Assembly (NCBI GenBank): GCA_951394405.1
Contig: OX596343.1
Coordinates: forward strand, 2,666,001-2,730,000
DNA from: Coprinellus micaceus
Lineage: Eukaryota > Basidiomycota > Agaricomycetes > Agaricales > Psathyrellaceae
Length of the DNA: 64,000 nucleotides
Direction of reading: 5' to 3'
Part shown: piece by piece, positions 1-13,498 of the stretch
Numbering within the stretch: position 1 is the first letter of the stretch
How the letters are laid out: each line of letters begins with the position of its first letter
Made by a program: the position numbers and the translations under genes
Notes under the pieces: generated by a model
The model's input: the letters and a program-made list of their open reading frames with translations, nothing else
What the model was told of the DNA's origin: nothing
The model's database searches: none

Positions 1-1569
1 AAGCCGCCGGCATGGACACCACTCACTTTGAGATTGTCGCATAACTGTAGCCTGTTCTGGTGGATATTGGCGCCCATCCACATATTCCGCGCTTTCTCGT
101 GGTGCCTAAAACTGTTCAGGAATGGGTTCCAGTGCCGTTTCTGCCACCCCATTAACAGACGTTTCTGTTTCTCTGCGGGGATGTCAAGTTCGGCTAGCGC
201 CTGGGTGCACGCGAAAAGGACCTGCTCGTCGGAGAATGGCGAAGCGAGGGTGGCGAGAGGGTGACGGGGCTTATCGGTCCCTCGGTCCCATCCAACCCAC
301 GGGTGCTGCTGACCCTCCGACTGTTCTAGCATGTAGTCGACGATGAGCTGAAGGAGGCCGGCACCCAAGAGATCACAGACGATCGCATTCGCCACGATTG
401 GTGACTGAAGCCATGATCGTACAGGAAAGAATAGCGCAGAGATAGCGACATTGAAGGGTTGGCATCCCAGATCAGTTCGCGGCGGGACGTTTCCTCGAAT
501 GTTGTAGAAGATTTCCGAGCTCGCGAGGCTCAATACTTTCCCGGCGAATTGGAGTTCCTCGTAGGCCTTGGCGTAGGAGGGGATGGTGAGATGTGCTTCG
601 GTTAAAATCCAAACGCGCTGAATCCAGATGTAGGGCTCCCGTCCAAGCGGTACGGACTTGGTTGCCCATCCTTCGATCGAGCGGAGGGATACTTGAATGA
701 ACTGATAGTGTTTCCTATAAGGAAGGGCCTCCATCTTGTTTCTCAAGCGGTAGAGTCGGCGTTCGGTGGAGCCGGTGAGCCGAACCATCAGGGTGACAAG
801 CGGGTAGTGGTGACCGTGGTACGCTTCATTCGGTTTGGTGAAATAGTTGTTGAGAGTAATGTAGGGGTCTGATTCGGTGTCCTGGAGACTCCAGAGCCAC
901 AGGGCAAGGTTCACAGCTTCGTCGGTCTCATCCCATACAGGACCTTTAAATTTCTTCAGGTCCCAGAGTTTTTCGAGGACCGTCGAAACTATCTTTGGTC
1001 CTGTCATCGAGGGAGTATCTTCGTTGTTCCAATATAACCACTTGGAATAATGGCAGGAAAACGTCAGCCAGCGGAGTAGTGTTGGGATATATTGGAGGAT
1101 GATGTCTGAAAACCTCGAGTTGACCTTGCCTTCGCCATTCTTCAAGTTCTCCATTATGAGGGGGGCGATGGTGCTGATTAACAGTTGGATTCGATGAGTC
1201 TTATCCAGCATTTCCCTTGAATTCGGCGGATGGTTGCGGCGGTCCAGTGTTTGGCGCCGTGTGGGCATTTCTTCCTGGCTGAGCAACCCGGAAGACGGCA
1301 TCGAGTACCAAGGCCCCGTCGTGGAGATCGTCGTGTTGACCAAAGTCTTTGGAGCCACGACGATTGTGGAAGTTGAGAGTAAGAGAACGCAGATGGGGAA
1401 TCGACCCGCCCTCGGCTGCGGCCAGTAACTGATGATTTCCGTGTGGGACGTAATATTACTCGAGTACAATCAGTCAAATTAGCGTGGAATTTGAGGGAGT
1501 CGGGGAGCTTACAGCCTCAGTCCTAGGGTTCTTCGCCCGGGGTCGGGTTGTATCTTTGGGGACGTCCAT
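1..1569 (-). pseudogene. MYND-finger family protein, copy 1 (3' truncated, frameshifted)
   Basis: This is a fourth member of the MYND family seen at 21.6-29 kb; the window cuts it off before the zinc-finger exon. Exon 1 (1569-1513, 19 codons, ending RTEA) has a GTAAGC donor. Exon 2 begins at 1428 (LLAAAEGG, aligning with VLREVESG in the copy at 26.7 kb) and ends at 27 with CDNLK followed by a GTGAGT donor, the exact place where the paralogues break before the finger. Exon 2 holds RWLTF, LQLIVDYMLEQ and LQLCDNLK, matching paralogue blocks. It is 1,402 nt, one base more than a multiple of three although both flanking introns are phase 0. Reading straight through hits a TAA at 1203-1201; removing one A from the short A-run near 1208-1210 would restore the frame. 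It may be a real pseudogene or an assembly indel. The biochemical role of the family is unknown. Confidence 0.82.
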
Positions 1570-1987
1570 GGTTGGAGGCGAGATGCAAATTTTCTAGGGA
1601 AGGAATCGCGCTGCAAAAATCGAAGCCTGGTCAACGTCGTCGCAGATCAAAGCAAACACCAGCACACACGGAGTCCTCGAACTCGAACTCTAAACGTTCA
1701 ATTGAGTGCGTAACGATGAAGGGAAGTTGCAAATGTAAAGTATATAGGGATGTGATTTCGTGACATGGAGGCATGCATCGTGGTATACGAGGTATAAATA
1801 CTGCGACAAGAAATGCGACGAGGCCCAAAAATGCATCGTGAAGAGAGGGAAATGTGTATATGTGAGACGGAGTGTGGAGAACATAGACTTGAATGATAAA
1901 TACAACAACAGCTTTCGACAGCATCCGCGTAGCACTGAGAAGACGGAACAAGAAGAAATCGAGCAAAAAACAGAAACAGAAACATCA
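1570..1987. other. Intergenic spacer between two minus-strand genes
   Basis: This holds the 5' flank of the MYND copy 1 gene and the 3' flank of the large low-complexity gene. I see no convincing ORF; the short ORFs on both strands here have no recognisable composition or splice context. Confidence 0.6.
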
Positions 1988-4900
1988 TCACCCCCTCCCC
2001 TTATGCTTCAACCCCTTCAACGACGGAACGGGCGGGACTTCGCCTTCCTCCCTCCCTGACCTCTGCCCCTGCCTCGCAGCCTCCGTCATCCTCCTATGAG
2101 CCGTGATACTCAACACCCCCGCATCTGACTCATACGCCGTCCTCTCCTGCTCGTACTCGTCTTTGAGGAACTCATCGATAGTCATAGGAGGCCCCTCCCC
2201 CCTCCGCTGAGGCTGGAACTTCATCTGCGTCTGCGCAGTCGAGCCCTGCCACATCGAGTCGAATCCCACCGCAGGTACACTCGCAGTCCTCTTCTTCATC
2301 GGCCTCTTCCCCTTCGGATCCGCAGCAGCGTCTATAGGGCCAGGGGCCTGGTCACCGGGTTCCGAAGGGGCCATATTAGCTCGAGAGACCCAGACAAACG
2401 GACTCGCACTGTGGCTTTGTTGGCTCGAACTCGACGGCGTGGCGTTATTCCCTCCACTCCTCCCCGTACTCCCGCTATCTGCCGTCCCCGGCCTCGCGAT
2501 CTCGCTCTCCACCGCAACCACCATCTGCGCACCCTTCTTCTCGGATTTCCTCTTCCCCGAGAACGTAGGGACGAAGTCGAGGATTCCACCGCTACTCTCC
2601 TGCTGGGGCTTCGTGGCTGGGACAGGGTAATGTCCAGAGTTCGACGAGGTGTTCGAATGCGTATGATAGAGATTGGGATTGGAGTTCTGGTTCGAGAGGA
2701 ACTGGTGCGGCATCGGGCTCGCACCGATAGGGCTGGCCGGAGGGAAGATACCCTGAACGTGGGCGTTGGTCGTGATCGGCGGAACACCCCCTCCTCTCGC
2801 CTTCACCTTCAGATTCCTCCTAAACAGCGCCACATCTATCACCTCCCCACTCTTCTGGCTATCCCCATCATCCTTCACCTCCTTCTCTTTTTCGCGTTCG
2901 TCCCGATCGAAATCGAACGCCCGACTCACAACCTCGAGGACACCCCTCTTCTTCTCCTCCCCACCCCCAACACCAAGCTCATCCCCCCTCTTCGTCTTCC
3001 TTTTCTTACTCTTACTCTTCTTCCTCGTCTTCCCCCTCCCCCTCCCCTCCTCCATCTCACCGCCATCCTTATTCCACAAGCTCACATTCGAGCTACTCCC
3101 TCCACCCCTCCCACTCCCCACCCCGCCCGCTTCCTCCACCCACCCCTCCGTACTCGCAGCCGGGGGAAGCCGGTACGAATACCGATAACTCCTCAACAAC
3201 TCCCTCTTCACCCTCCTCCTCCTCGTCGCCCCAACGCTCATCATCGCACTATCGTCCGAACTACTCCGCATCTCCGCAGGGTGCTCCTCAAAGCTCGAAC
3301 TCACACTCGACCGTCGGCTCCTCGCCCTAAAACTCTCCACGGGACTGACACTCGTTCTCTTCGCAAAGCTAATCTGCTCCACAGGGCTGAACATCTCGTC
3401 TTCCTCCATCCCCACCCCCGTCTCCTGTCTCTCTCCCTGCGCCTGGTGCTTCCCACCCCGGTGCCCACCACGCTGCGCCGAACTCGACGACGCCGTCGGC
3501 CTCCTATGCGGATACCTCCCCCTCCTCTTCGGCCCAAACTCGTCCAACACCTCATCCTCGTCCGAGAATATCCCCATCGCCGCAGCAGCCACCCTCCTTC
3601 TCTCCTGATCACTCCCCCCACTCAACGGGCTCACCCCTCCCGCTTCACTATCGGGGGGACGCGCGTAGACGATGGGACTGGGCGACCTGTCGTACTCACG
3701 ATCGAACCCTTTATCGTCGGCATAGGACGTGTGCTGGTCTTCGATGTGATACCCAGCGTCGTCATTGGGGTTGTGCGAGGGGGGGTTGGGGAGGTACGAA
3801 TCTGGCTCCTCGACGTACGAGAGGCCTGAGGACACAGGCCGGTCTCGGAACTGATGATCCTCGACACTATTCTCTTCCGAGGTCATCGCCCCAAGCTCGC
3901 TGGGATGTCCACTCGCACTATGACTCGCCACGCTCCCTTCCTCCTCCTCCACACCACCCACACCCAAAACCCCATCATACGTATCATACCTCCTCTTCAC
4001 CCTCAACGGCGCGTTCGGATTCGTATTGGCCGGCCTCGACGGTGCGTTCGGATTCTGACTCGAGGTGTTGGACGCCGCCCACGGCTGACGAGGAGGACTC
4101 TGTGCAAGAAACGCCGTCTGCCCCGGACCCATAACCGGACTCGCAGGCGCCGGAATCGCCATCCCACTCCTCACATTAAACGCCCCATGCGGATGATACC
4201 CCGTCGTCGGGCTCCTATGCCTCCTCTGCGGCTGCAGCGGCTGGGCCTGTTGCTGCTGGTGTTGATTATGGGCATGCGAATGCGGGTGAGGGGGATGCGG
4301 GTGTCGAATCCAGGTACTCTGTTGCGGCTGGCCATGATGCTGGAGGGCAGTAGTCGGATGCCTCGATAACCCCACATCGCTCCCCCCAAGGACACTCCCC
4401 GAACTCGCGCTCGTGACGCTACTCACACTCCCAACCATGCTATTCCCCATATTCGGACTCCCAAACGCCGAGCTAGGCGGCGAACTCATCGCACTGCTCG
4501 AACTCCCCGCACCTCCTCCTCGACTTTGACTAGGATCTCGATACGTCGACCCGTCTCTCGTGAGTCCTTCCCGACTTCCAAGGATATCTCGAGGGTAGGA
4601 AGGGTGCGCAGGCGGAGGCGGAGACCCATACTCCCTAACAGGACTGAACGGCAACCTCGGAGACGGACTCGTCGCTCTATCCACACCCCCTCCCTGCCCT
4701 TGCTGCTGCTGCTGCCCTCCCGGCAGGGGTAACGGCCTAACCATCCTCTTCCCTCCTTCAACCCCAATCCCCAACGCACCCCCACCCATCCCTCCACCAG
4801 GCACCCCCGGAATCGGGATCGACCCCACCGTAAAGCTCGCCCCTAACGGCCTCCCACTCGTCGGCGTAACACCCCCTCCACTCTGACTCCCAGGCGTAGG

Positions 4901-7900
4901 CAAATTCCGCCTCCCCGTCACAGCCGTCGGCGTAACCAAGGTCGGACTCGACGGCGTACTCGTCACATACCCCGAATGCCCACCACTACCACCGCCGTAA
5001 GGATCGCGGTCCATAAACCCACCCCGGTCGCGCGCCTTGCCCTTCTCCCTCGCACTCAACATCTTCGTCCCGCTATCCGTATTATACCCCGACCCCGCGT
5101 TATTGTTGTACCTCGACGACGACGAAGACGCATTGGCGGAAGGCCCGAGCGTCGTGCTGATACTCACAACGGGGCGTTTCGAACCAGGAGCAGAGATCGA
5201 ACTTGCGCTGAGCGTGCGTTGGCGGACGGGCATCCTCCCTCCTTTCATCATCCCCGCTCCCACTAATCCTTGAGCTTGAAGTTGAGGTTGGGGTTGAGGT
5301 TGAGGTAGTGCCTTCTGGGCAAACGCAGCCGCAATCGACGTCGCCGTACCCTGCGCCTGTCCCGTCGACTTGGGCGAGACAACAGGCGCCCGCGCGCCCA
5401 TAGGCCTTGCTCCAACCGTCCCCGTGCTCCCCGTCGTCCCCGTCGCCCCGGCTGTCCCAAGAGCAACATTGACATTCGAGTTATTGAGGCCAGACGGAGG
5501 AATGCTCGACGACCCCAATCCAGACGGAGGCAAGTTCGCCGACCCAACGTTCACCGGACCAGGCACAACAGGACTCGGCGCCCCAGCCGTCGCAAGGTCA
5601 AACGCCGTCACAAGCTTCGGTCTCTGCGGTTTCATCCTTACTCCTCCTATTTCAGTCGATGCACCTCCAGGACTCCCCGTGTAAAGAGGACTAGACGTCG
5701 ACGGACTCGAGCTCGCCGAGCCCGTCGCCAGCGCCGTAACCAGGGGACTGATAGGGCTGGGTTTCGCCGAACTGGACGACCCGCTTCCAGGTGAGGATGA
5801 GTGAGGTGAAGGCGGCACGGGGGACCCACGCGCGAGTGATGGGTTGAGCGCCGTCACGGCCGAGTGTGGGTGCGGGTAGGAGGGTATAGACGGGGTGGGC
5901 GGGGCGCTAACCCTCTGCCCCTGTCCTTGTCCTTGCTCTCCCCCTCCCCCTCTCTCCCCCCCAAAGACACCCCTCACCCCCCCACCCCCTCCAGGCGACG
6001 TCAGCCCCGCACCATACCCATACCCAAAGCTCGCCTGCCTCGGATACCCCGCCGTCGTCGCAATCGCACTATTCGTACTGGGACTCCGCTCCAACCACGA
6101 ATCCGCACTCCGCTCTCTCCGCCCCGCGCCTCGGACGGCGAGAGGCTGGACGGGGAGGGCTACGCCGACGGGGATGGAGACGGTGGGCCCGCGACTTCGA
6201 CTTCGGGAGGCGTTGGCTCGGGGTCCGGAGGTCCCTCCTGCTCCGAGGGGCATGGTACTGCTACCACCTGGGGGACGTTGAAGTTGCAGTGCTTGTTGTT
6301 GCTGTTGTTGTTGTTGTTGGTGCGACACCGAGGACGAGGACGAGGAACCGGAAGGACCTGCGGGATGCGAGGGAAGGGGAGCAAACGTCGCCCCGCCCAA
6401 CAAATGCAACGGAACCTGACCCACACCCCCAAGCGCCCCCTTCCCCAGACTCGCGTTGCGGCTGTGCGTCCCATGAGCATGCGGAAGATGTGTCGTCGGC
6501 CTGGGCCGACTTCCAAGGCCCAGGGCTTCCCTACTGCTACTCGTGTTCAACGGCGGCCTCTCCCTTTCCCCTCGATCTCCTGCTGTCGAGGAAGAAGCGA
6601 CCGCCGTGCCCACGCTCCCAGACCGACTGCGCCCTCCACCTCCCACACCCACTCCAGTTTCCGTTACTCCCGTCCCTGCTCCCGTCGCTGTCACTGCAGA
6701 CCCAGTTCCAGACCCCGAGGCCGACGCCCCAGACGCTCCAAGCGAAGCCGTGGACGTCGGAATACCCGCCAAGAACGCCTCCTTCTCCTTCCTCTCCCTC
6801 TCCCTTTTCTTCGCCTCCTGCGTCTTGCGGTGCTGCACCGCTTGTCTGGATGGGGGGCGCGAGGGGGGGAGCGGGGGGATTATGCCTTCGATGCGGGGTT
6901 CGCCTCCTCTCAGACTGGCGTCGATGCGGGAGAGACTGGCGTCGACACGAGAAAGGCTCCCATCGACACGAGAAAGACTGGCATCCACCCTCGACAAACT
7001 CCCATCACTCCTCAACAACCCCGCACTATGCGGCGAAGGCGCACTCAACCCAGCACTGTTCGGTGACGCCGATGAAGCCGACGCCGACGTAGGTTGAGGA
7101 GAGCGGAGGTTCGATGAAGCCGACGCAGACGCAGACACGGGTTGTGCTTGGGGAGAGCGGAGGTTCGATGAGGATGATCGAGGTGTGGGCGGCTTCGAGC
7201 GCGGTTTGGCATTGTTGGAGGTGGATGAGGGGGTGGGTGTGGGTGTTATGGTCGAGGATGAGGATGTGTATGTGATTGAGGAAGAAGAGGTGGATGTGTA
7301 CGTTATTGAGGAAGAGGACGACGATGGGCCAGCAGATGATGAGGAGGGGCCTAGGGACGGGGACGTTAGTATGCGCAGCAGGGGTTGGACGTAGAAGGTA
7401 AAATTGGGAGCGGGAGAGGGAGAAGACGCACCAGGACCCGCATACGACCCCGACCCTCCTGCTACGTTCGTTGATCCCGAGCCCGAGCTCGAAGAGGGAC
7501 CTAGACACAAACACAAACGTAACCCGTTAGTATCACTCTTAGGAAGGGGTAAAGTGCAAGGCGTGAAATGCCTGGCATGTATGAGTCGAAAGAGAGAGAA
7601 GGAATCGAAAGCGGCGAAACGCCAATGAACGCCAGCGAAGGGCTCAAAGCCCGAACGAACGAACGAACAATCGACGAGAGTCCAAAATCAAAAGGGAACG
7701 ATGGAACGAAGGACTGGGGCTACAACCTGGAGAATGGAAGCGAAGGATCGACCACGTACCTAGACCCCCACTACTCGATCCTGACCCCAAACCCGATCCT
7801 GACCCTCCTGACCCTCCACCAATCGATCCTAATCCTCCTACACTCCCTGAACTCGAACTCGACGGACCTACACACCGTACGCGTCAGCTTTTGCCCAACA

Positions 7901-10173
7901 CTGAGGGTCGAAACTCCAAAGACGGCGGGGGCGAATCGAGAGTCCAAAACGGGGGAACGAATCGAAACACCAAAGCGGGGGACCGAAACTCAGGACAAAG
8001 AACAAGGTCAATGCGGAGGTACGAGGGGACGGGCGGGCGCTAAACCCCCCTCCACCACCCACTATCCACTACCCTCCATCCGCGCTCCCGCACCACCGAC
8101 TCCGAACACATCGAACGCGTCGACGGCTGAACGACGCCGAGCAAAGACGAAGGTGGTTGTATAGGGAAGGAAAGTGAAGCAAGAGAGGGATAGACGACGT
8201 ACCTCCATAACCCACCCCCGCCACACTAGACCCTGACCCACCACTCGAAGCGCCCACACCCAAACTCGATCCACCTATCCACACAAAGGCTCAGCACACA
8301 AATCGTCGCGCACACAACGCAGTAACAAAGAACAAAGCGTAAGATAAAGAGTGGGTGACGTACCTCCTGTCATCGTAGTGGGTATCGTCGTCATTGTGGT
8401 CAAAGGGAGAGAAGCGGTCTGTTGTTGTTGTTGTATTTGCGTAGACGCCAACACCCCGACCGCCGTTATTGTTGTAGATCCATATGTAGACACAGATCCT
8501 ACACGCAAAGATCAGATCCAAGTCAACGGAGGGCGCTTATTGTCGAAGCGTAGAATTTGTTGGGGAATCGGGATTTGAGGTGGGGAGGGGAGAATTTGGA
8601 AGGGGGGTTTGGAATGGGAAGGGGGATCTGAAATAGGAATGAAGGAAAGAGCAAAGGCGTACCTGACGACCCAGATCGATTTTGGTTTTGGTTTTGGTTT
8701 TGTGTCGTAGACGCTGCTATCGACGTTGACATCGCTATAGACGTCGCTGTTGGCATTGAGAGTGGTATTGAGGGAAGAATGGGTATCGAAGGCGGTATTG
8801 AAGGTGGATGAACCGGATGCGGGGCAGGTCTAGATACGACGCAGGGTTGTTAGTACGAGCTCTCCTAGCTGGAGGACTGGGAGGGGGTCGAAGAAGCTGG
8901 GGAACGTGAAAGAACGTAGAACGTGGGTCGAAAATGGGGAGAAAGGGACGAACGCCGTCCCCGTCTCCCGAAACCCCCCTCCCAACTCTCAAAAAAAAAA
9001 AAAAACACAAAACACTCACCCAACACCCGGAACCCTCGGCAACGGCCTCCCCCCTCCCCCTCCTCCGTCCGTGATAACCTCCCTCCCCTTCCCCTTATCC
9101 GCCTTCGTATACTTCGGTCTCTCCTCTTCTTCCTCTTCGCTATCATCCTCTCCTTCTTCACTGTTGCTGGTATCACTGTCGATGTCGCTCGTGCTGATGG
9201 TGTTGGAGGAAGGCAATGTAGGGTTCGTTACGGTGTACCGACGCCCGCCTTGTTGAGGCGGGGGAGGTGATCTGGGCGGGGGAAACGCAGACGCCGAGCT
9301 CGATGCGTGAGGTCTGGTTGCCGTGGTGGTAGCGGATGATGATGTCGATGAGGGGTGCGTGGATGATGTCGATGAGGGGTGCGTGGACGATGATGTCGAT
9401 GATGATGAGGAAGGTGGAGGTGGTAGAGGCGGAGTGGGGACGGTAGGCAGGGGCCTCCTCGTCGCTGCGGGTCGGTCCATCTCTCCGTCTCCTTCCCTAA
9501 TTCCTTGCTCTCCTCTCTTTTCTACCCCTTCTCTACCTCCTCCTTCAACACTAACACTCGCACTAACACTCGATCCCTTCTCAAATCCTTTCTCAAACCC
9601 AAATCCTCCTCCAAGACTCCCAACCCTCCCATGCACCGTCCTCAACGGCAACGGCGGCGTCGGCTGGAGCGGGGGCTCGTCGAGAAAGAGCCTCCTTAGG
9701 GCGGGGTTGGAGAGGGACGTTGCGCGGGGGGATGATGGTTGAGAGTTTGATGACCCGCCTCTGGGTTCTTGGTAGCCTGATGAATAAGGGGGATGCGGGG
9801 GTGGAGACGATGAATAAGGGGGATGTGGTGAGTAAGGAGGATGCGGCAGCGGAGACCCCAAATGACGATGTTGATGCTGAGAGGATGGGTACGGGGGAGA
9901 CTGAAGCGGGGGCGGCGACGACGCCTGGAACGTGTACCGGTCTTGCCGCGGGGAGGCCGAGTGTGGTAGTGGGCTCGATTGGTGTGAGCGTGGTGGTCGT
10001 TCGTTGGTATTCGTCGACGTCGGTGTCGATGTCGATGGGCCCCCAGTCGCCGCCGGACCCGGTGTCGTCGAGATGACGGTCGCAATGGAAGTCGAAGATG
10101 AAGGTGATGAAGAAGAATCCCCTCCCAAGTGGCCCAAGACCGGGCCCACCGCATCTCCGTCACCGGGGGGCAT
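1988..10173 (-). CDS. Very large low-complexity (disordered) protein, 2,382 aa
   Basis: Function not recognised. Six exons join in consistent phase: 10173-9020, 8829-8663, 8498-8364, 8274-8203, 7867-7760 and 7500-1988 (7,149 nt). The start is the first ATG (MPPGDGDAVG); no ATG precedes it in the open frame. The protein is almost wholly Ser/Pro/Gly-rich, with a poly-Gln run, a five-unit SLSRVDA-type repeat, His/Gln tracts, an acidic stretch (EDDSEEEEEE) and basic Lys/Arg patches such as KTRKKSKSKKRK. No signal peptide, membrane segment or catalytic motif is visible. The least repetitive parts are C-terminal (VIDVALFRRNLKVKARGG; MTIDEFLKDEYEQ), which suggests a short conserved tail. The four internal exons are small and Gly/Ser-rich, and introns 2-5 all interrupt a Gly codon in phase 1. 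A scaffold or regulatory protein is possible but this is inference. Long antisense ORFs across exon 6 are composition shadows. Confidence 0.85.
6293..6321 (-). repeat. CAA/CAG run encoding poly-Gln
   Basis: On the minus strand an almost pure CAA run with one CAG encodes nine consecutive Gln after Ser-His inside the large low-complexity protein. It is a likely length-variable microsatellite. Confidence 0.9.
6897..7022 (-). repeat. 21-nt tandem repeat encoding SLSRVDA-like heptads
   Basis: About five 21-nt units in the large low-complexity gene encode SLSRVDA / SLSRVDG / SLSRIDA heptads in tandem, followed by a diverged unit. The unit length equals seven codons, so gain or loss of units keeps the frame. 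Confidence 0.9.
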
Positions 10174-11901
10174 TGCGCTGCGCTCGGGTTGTACGGCGGA
10201 GGAAGAAAAGTTGGGGACGAAGCCCCCTCCCTCCACTCAACGTCAACGTTCCTTCTAATTTCCGAAACGTCCGTTATCCTCGCTCGCTTCCGTTGGTTTG
10301 GTGTTACTCCACTCTCTTTCCCTTGCCTTGCCTTTACTCCGGTAGGGATACGTATACGTACACCCCTATCCTATCCTTTCTATCCTCCCACTTGAACTCG
10401 GTTCACTGGATCGAAGGAAGGAAAAGCGCTGGGCAGATAGATAGCCGGGGACGCACAGCCGTGCACCGTGATTCAGACGCAAAGACAGAAACAGAAACAG
10501 AAACAGGAAAGGGAGATGAAGATGAAGATGAAAGATGGGGATGGAAGGGGAGAGAGAGGAAAAGGAAAGCGAAGGAAGCGTTGATGATGCATGATGAGAG
10601 TGATGCCAGTCGTCGTTCGCGACTCGATCAACTGATGTGGAGAGATTGGGATTGTATCGGAGGTTGTTGTCGGGTGTTTCGCACGAGTTGGTTTCGAGCT
10701 TCTGGTCTCTCCTCTTCTCTCCCTCTCTGTCTGTATCTCTTCCTCGTCTACACCCCATTCAATTCCACTCACCTACCCGTATTATCTTCCTACCCCCACC
10801 CCATTGGCCCCCACCGCCCCGGAGCTGAAGAACACCCCACCCAGTGACACCCACCGCCGAAGAAGCGCCCCCCTCCCCACCCAAATGGCCATGTCGGCGG
10901 ACGCAGATTCCGGGATATGAAAAGGATTTACGTTAGGTCCTTTCCTTCTTCCTTCCTCGCCTGTTTTGTTCCAATAAACCTCGCCATCATCAAATCCCGT
11001 TACTTACTAGGACAATGCCGCTGTCGACTCGGATAAGTAACACACCCCGCTGTCGATTTTCCTCCAAGTCCTTGCTGTATAACTAAGTACATGGCATAGA
11101 TCTCCGTCATCACAGGGATCTACTTTGATAACCAAGTAAGCACGTCAAAGCGCCCACACCGGCGTATGCCTAATCCAGAGCAAGTCCGTCGGTTTCTCTG
11201 GTCTCTTCCATGTTCTCTCGGAAGTGCGTGCGCGTACGTACGGCTCGGCACGATCTCCAGTCCTCACTTCCATGACCAGTTCTTTTTCTTTCCCTCCCTC
11301 AAGCGATGCCAGGTTGTTGACGATCGGCTTCTTCTCCGTACGTTGTGTGTACACGTACCCTAGAAGCCTACGTTTCCCGCTCTACACATAAGCTTATGAT
11401 GTTCGCGTTCTACAGAAGTATATCACGATGTGTTCTACATAAGCCCGCCTTCGTATTCTCCACAAAAGCTCACGATGTGTTCTCAGTACAAAAGCCCACG
11501 GCAGAACGTTCTGTTCTGATCCCGCCCCCAAACCTCTGATCCCCTCTGATGCACCGAGACCACACTCAATTACTTCTATTCGCGTCTTCCCTCGGTCTTC
11601 CCTCATTCCCCATTCACACAACCACGCGCTTCCAAAATCTCACTCGCGCAGGAGAACCACTCTCAGACTATATACTCACGACTGCAAATTCCCCGAGTTC
11701 CGACTCACAGGTAACTCGGAACTATCATGACTTCCCGAGGTCACCACCTCTCCATCGCGAGTTATTGTTCAATTTACAAGAGCGCCCAACACGGCCCCTA
11801 GCCGATTAACGTCACCAGGCGTCACCCAAAAACAAACGAACGTCACCCAAATCGCCCCGCCCATACCCACGTCGATGGCAGGCCCAAAGGGGTTGTCAGC
11901 G

Positions 11902-11915
11902 TAAGCGCCCGTCGG
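11902..11915 (+). repeat. Dispersed motif TAAGCGCCCGTCGG, copy 1
   Basis: Exact 14-mer; further exact copies lie at 13469 (+), 14173 (-) and 48331 (+). It is intergenic. The core AAGCGCCC recurs about 16 times in the window. Confidence 0.9.
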
Positions 11916-12003
11916 GCACCGCGCTCCTTATTAGAGCGCCCAAGGGGGCGGTGGACCCACGGTTACGTTCTCGGTTTACACTTGACTTCGGAGGAGGGTG
12001 AGG

Positions 12004-12033
12004 TAATTGAATTGAATTGAGTTGAATTGAATT
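12004..12033 (+). repeat. Pentanucleotide microsatellite (GAATT-like)
   Basis: Imperfect repetition of GAATT/GAGTT units in non-coding DNA. Confidence 0.8.
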
Positions 12034-12588
12034 GGGGTCTGTGGCATTGTCTGTGTGTACAGAGGTACGTTGAGAGGACCGGGGCTGGGCAGGGCTGGGG
12101 GGCGCTCGGGCCTCGAGCCTCGAGCAGAGGAGAGGTATTGTATTCCAACACAAGAGCCTCCCCGTCCCCGCTCAATCTCAAGTGTATCTGCGCGAACGTA
12201 CCTACGATCCTGAGCTTTGGGTTGAACGTACCCCGCACACATCGCAAGGTCACCCAAATCGACTCCGAGTCTATCACCCTCCAACACACCTCACCTTCAC
12301 AATGAGGGTTTCGTTACAATTAAATGAAATCGCGGCCGTACCATACACCACTCCCCCGCTTTTTTTGCTACCCACTGCCGATCATCTCGCCCACCGACTG
12401 ACCCACCCCATAGGCCATTACCCTCCCATACCCTCACATACCCTCCTAGTCCCACCCCTCCTCCCCCTCCCCCTCACGCTCCTCTTCACCTCATCACTCA
12501 CCCGAGGGCCGAGTCACCCCCTCCCGAGATCTCGACGTTAACACAAGTAAGTACATACACCGTGCGGATAAAGCACGGCGCCTACGTT

Positions 12589-12609
12589 AACAACAACAAC
12601 AACAACAAC
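12589..12609 (+). repeat. AAC trinucleotide microsatellite
   Basis: Seven uninterrupted AAC units in the gene-poor region; no ORF uses it. Confidence 0.95.
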
Positions 12610-13468
12610 GCTTCGCGCATCACACTTCCAAGTTCCAAGTCCTTCCTTGATCTGATCCTCTGATACGAGGGTCAATCACTCCCATTCTCGGGGTGTGGGT
12701 TTCACATGTCCGGACTCTAAGCTTAGAAGGCGGGGGAAGAGCGGGGGAAGAGTGGGAGGGAAAGGGTCCGGAGGTGTCAAAGCGTCACCTGCTCCGGGTT
12801 CATTACGAAGTACAAAATACGAGTGTTGCGAGCCAAGGAGAGAGGGCCTTGCACCAAACCCAAGCTACCCTCGACGTACCCAACGACAGGCGATCCCTCA
12901 ATTCGACTTCGTTTCAAGGAATTCCAAGTGACCTACCCTTTACTAGCAGGTATACATAGACGAGAACGTGACCCCTCCTAAATTTATCTATCTCCTTTGT
13001 GTCTAAACCGCAACCCCAACGAGCCCCACCACGCACTCCTATCCCGCGAAGCCGCACGTCGAAACATTCATCGCATTCACAACGAGGTATCACGTCCTCG
13101 TCACATTCATTAATATCGGGGTCTATCTACGCGACCCACCTTCACCTAATTTCACCCAACTTCACTCAACTTCACTCAATCCCCGGACTGATCCCCATCC
13201 CCATCCCATCTTACACCAATTACACACTCTCACACTGGAATCCGTGGCTCATTCCGACTGAACACAATCCAGTGTCGAGGCAACCCACGCAATCCCGAAA
13301 CCGGTGCTCCCCTCGAAACAAGACTCCCTTGGTTCGTTCGTCCGATCCCAGGGCATCTCAACGCAAAATACATCGCCCACGCAGGCTACGTATGTGGAAC
13401 TCAATGCCACATATCCTAAAGTCTACCTCAACGTCCTCTATCTCGGTGTGGACTGTGAGCTAGGTGAA

Positions 13469-13498
13469 TAAGCGCCCGTCGGCCTAAGCGCTCGTCCC
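13469..13498 (+). repeat. Dispersed motif copy 2, followed by a degenerate second copy
   Basis: The exact 14-mer TAAGCGCCCGTCGG (13469-13482) is followed after two bases by TAAGCGCTCGTCCC, a degenerate direct copy. Confidence 0.85.

Noticed and set aside
1631..1991. Overlapping minus-strand ORFs of 81-111 codons
   Set aside because: They lie in the spacer after the stop of the large gene and look like AT-rich chance ORFs.
2411..7066. Long plus-strand ORFs (472, 400 and 267 codons) opposite the giant gene
   Set aside because: They mirror the high-GC codon bias of the minus-strand Ser/Pro/Gly coding sequence and give Arg/Pro-rich nonsense proteins.
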